DNA of 6,397 nucleotides from Actinomycetes bacterium. GTDB lineage: Bacteria > Actinomycetota > Thermoleophilia > Gaiellales > Gaiellaceae. Each line of letters starts with the position of its first letter. Position 1 is the first letter of the stretch. Shown in pieces: positions 5,713 to 6,397 of the stretch. The translations under genes were made by a program, and so were the position numbers. The stretch is taken from positions 1 to 6,397 of the forward strand of contig JAUXJK010000124.1 in the NCBI GenBank assembly GCA_030624785.1, in the 5' to 3' direction. The notes beneath the pieces are model-generated. The model was not told the origin of the DNA. It worked only from the letters and a program-made list of their open reading frames with translations, and ran no database searches.

Positions 5713-5757
5713 GTTTCGAACCCCCTACGATCCGCTGCTGTGGCGGATATCGAAACC
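5712..5757 (+). repeat. Nested inverted repeats enclosing the CoA-ligase start codon
   Basis: Outer arms ggtttcga (5712-5719) and tcgaaacc (5750-5757) are perfect 8-base complements. Inside them atccgc (5730-5735) and gcggat (5743-5748) form a 6-base stem whose 7-base loop (5736-5742) holds the GTG start codon of the next gene. No T-run follows, so it is not an intrinsic terminator of thrC. In a read-through transcript from thrC the fold would present or mask the start codon; in DNA it could be an operator. Confidence 0.45.
5726..5731 (+). promoter_or_regulatory. Possible -10 element of the CoA-ligase gene
   Basis: TACGAT keeps the TAxxxT pattern and lies 8 bases before the GTG at 5740, the same geometry as the proA promoter, so it would give a leaderless or nearly leaderless mRNA. 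No -35 is evident. There is no Shine-Dalgarno before this gene, which makes a leaderless start or coupling to thrC the two options. Weak support. Confidence 0.3.
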
Positions 5758-6397
5758 CCAGATCCCTCGCACGCACTCGACGCGCTCTTCTCCCCGAGCA
5801 GCGTCGTTGTGGTGGGCGCATCGACCCAGCCGGCGCGGGTTTCAGGGCGTCCACTGGGCTTTCTGCGCGATTGGGGTTTCTCCGGCGAAATCGCAGTCGT
5901 CAATCCGCGGCACGACGCGGTCCTCGGCTATCCGTCGTACCCGAGCGCAGCCGATGTGCCATTCACCCCCGATCTCGCGGTCGTCTGTGTGCCCGCGACG
6001 TCGGTTCTTGACGCGCTCGAACAGTGCGCCGCCCGCGGCGTTCGCGCCGCCGTTGTCTTTGCAGCAGGGTTCAGCGAGATCACTGATGGGTGCCCGGATG
6101 AGGAGGCGATTCGGGAGCTCTCAGCCGCGACGGGCATGGCGATCTGCGGCCCCAACTGTCTCGGGGCGATCAGCGTCGACGACAACCTGCCGGCCACGTT
6201 TAGCTCCGTGCTGTCGGAAACCAAGCTCCGATCCGGCGACGTCGCGCTGGTCACGCAGAGCGGGGCGCTCGGCATCTACCTCTATGCCGAGGCTGCGAGG
6301 CGCGGAGTCGGCTTTTCCAGGTGGGTCTCCACTGGCAACGAGTGCGCGCTCACGATCAGTGACTACATCGAGTGGCTCGTCGATGACGAGCACACGC
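5740..6397 (+). CDS. ADP-forming acyl-CoA synthetase family protein, CoA-binding N-terminal part (3' truncated)
   Basis: The frame is open from the GTG at 5740 to the window end (219 codons); it is the first start codon after the in-frame thrC stop. Residues about 15-110 form a Rossmann-type CoA-binding domain (LFSPSSVVVVGAST, then GFSGEIAVVNP, DLAVVCVPA, AAVVFAAGFSE). Residues about 130-219 begin the succinyl-CoA-synthetase-like flavodoxin fold, with ICGPNCLGA (136-143), VALVTQSGALG (168-178) and STGNECALTISDYIEWLVDDE (197-217). These are hallmarks of the acetate-CoA ligase (ADP-forming) alpha region, which makes acyl-CoA and ATP/ADP interconvertible through a phosphohistidine intermediate. 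The catalytic His, the ATP-grasp domain and any fused GNAT acetyltransferase domain (as in Pat-type lysine acetylases) would lie beyond the window, so substrate and exact activity cannot be told. The 27-base gap to thrC suggests co-transcription is possible. Confidence 0.88.
   Translation, partial: MADIETPDPSHALDALFSPSSVVVVGASTQPARVSGRPLGFLRDWGFSGEIAVVNPRHDAVLGYPSYPSAADVPFTPDLAVVCVPATSVLDALEQCAARGVRAAVVFAAGFSEITDGCPDEEAIRELSAATGMAICGPNCLGAISVDDNLPATFSSVLSETKLRSGDVALVTQSGALGIYLYAEAARRGVGFSRWVSTGNECALTISDYIEWLVDDEHT

Noticed and set aside
5713..5739. Intrinsic terminator after thrC
   Set aside because: The inverted repeat here has no T-run after it and spans the next start codon.

Overview
This 6.4 kb window is a fully coding chromosomal segment from a high-GC bacterium. 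Three things point to Actinomycetota, possibly the Thermoleophilia: the 'CSLNGASFLPC…LxPGxHxLxVRAxD' surface repeat at the left edge, the GTG starts, and start codons placed right behind -10-like hexamers without a Shine-Dalgarno sequence. That placement is inferred from style, not from a marker gene. I see no insertion sequence, phage gene, CRISPR array, tRNA or rRNA. No intergenic gap exceeds 300 bases; the longest is about 170.

Left part (1-1880): the 3' end of a large exported multi-domain surface protein (+ strand) runs convergently into a secreted, Pro/Ala-rich, membrane-anchored protein of unknown function (- strand), with only 28 bases between the stops. Middle (1938-4323): on the - strand, proA is followed by proB, so the first two enzymes of proline synthesis from glutamate are encoded in the reverse of the common proB-proA order. 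The secreted-protein gene lies 57 bases downstream of proB and may be read from the same transcript. Right part (4331-6397, + strand): threonine synthase, then the 5' end of an ADP-forming acyl-CoA synthetase (CoA-ligase) family gene that runs off the window.

The most interesting part is the intergenic region 4324-4494. It holds two overlapping divergent -10 elements (TATAAC for proA, TATACT for thrC). Next comes an 18-base near-perfect palindrome, then a complete SAM-I (S-box) riboswitch aptamer, a strong Shine-Dalgarno and the thrC start. All aptamer helices can be traced by hand, including the pseudoknot. A SAM aptamer in front of threonine synthase is unexpected: it ties threonine synthesis to methionine/SAM status at the branch point where both pathways draw on homoserine. 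No transcription terminator lies between aptamer and gene, so control is probably at translation. proA, and less certainly the CoA-ligase gene, look leaderless, whereas the riboswitch-controlled gene has a proper leader and ribosome binding site.
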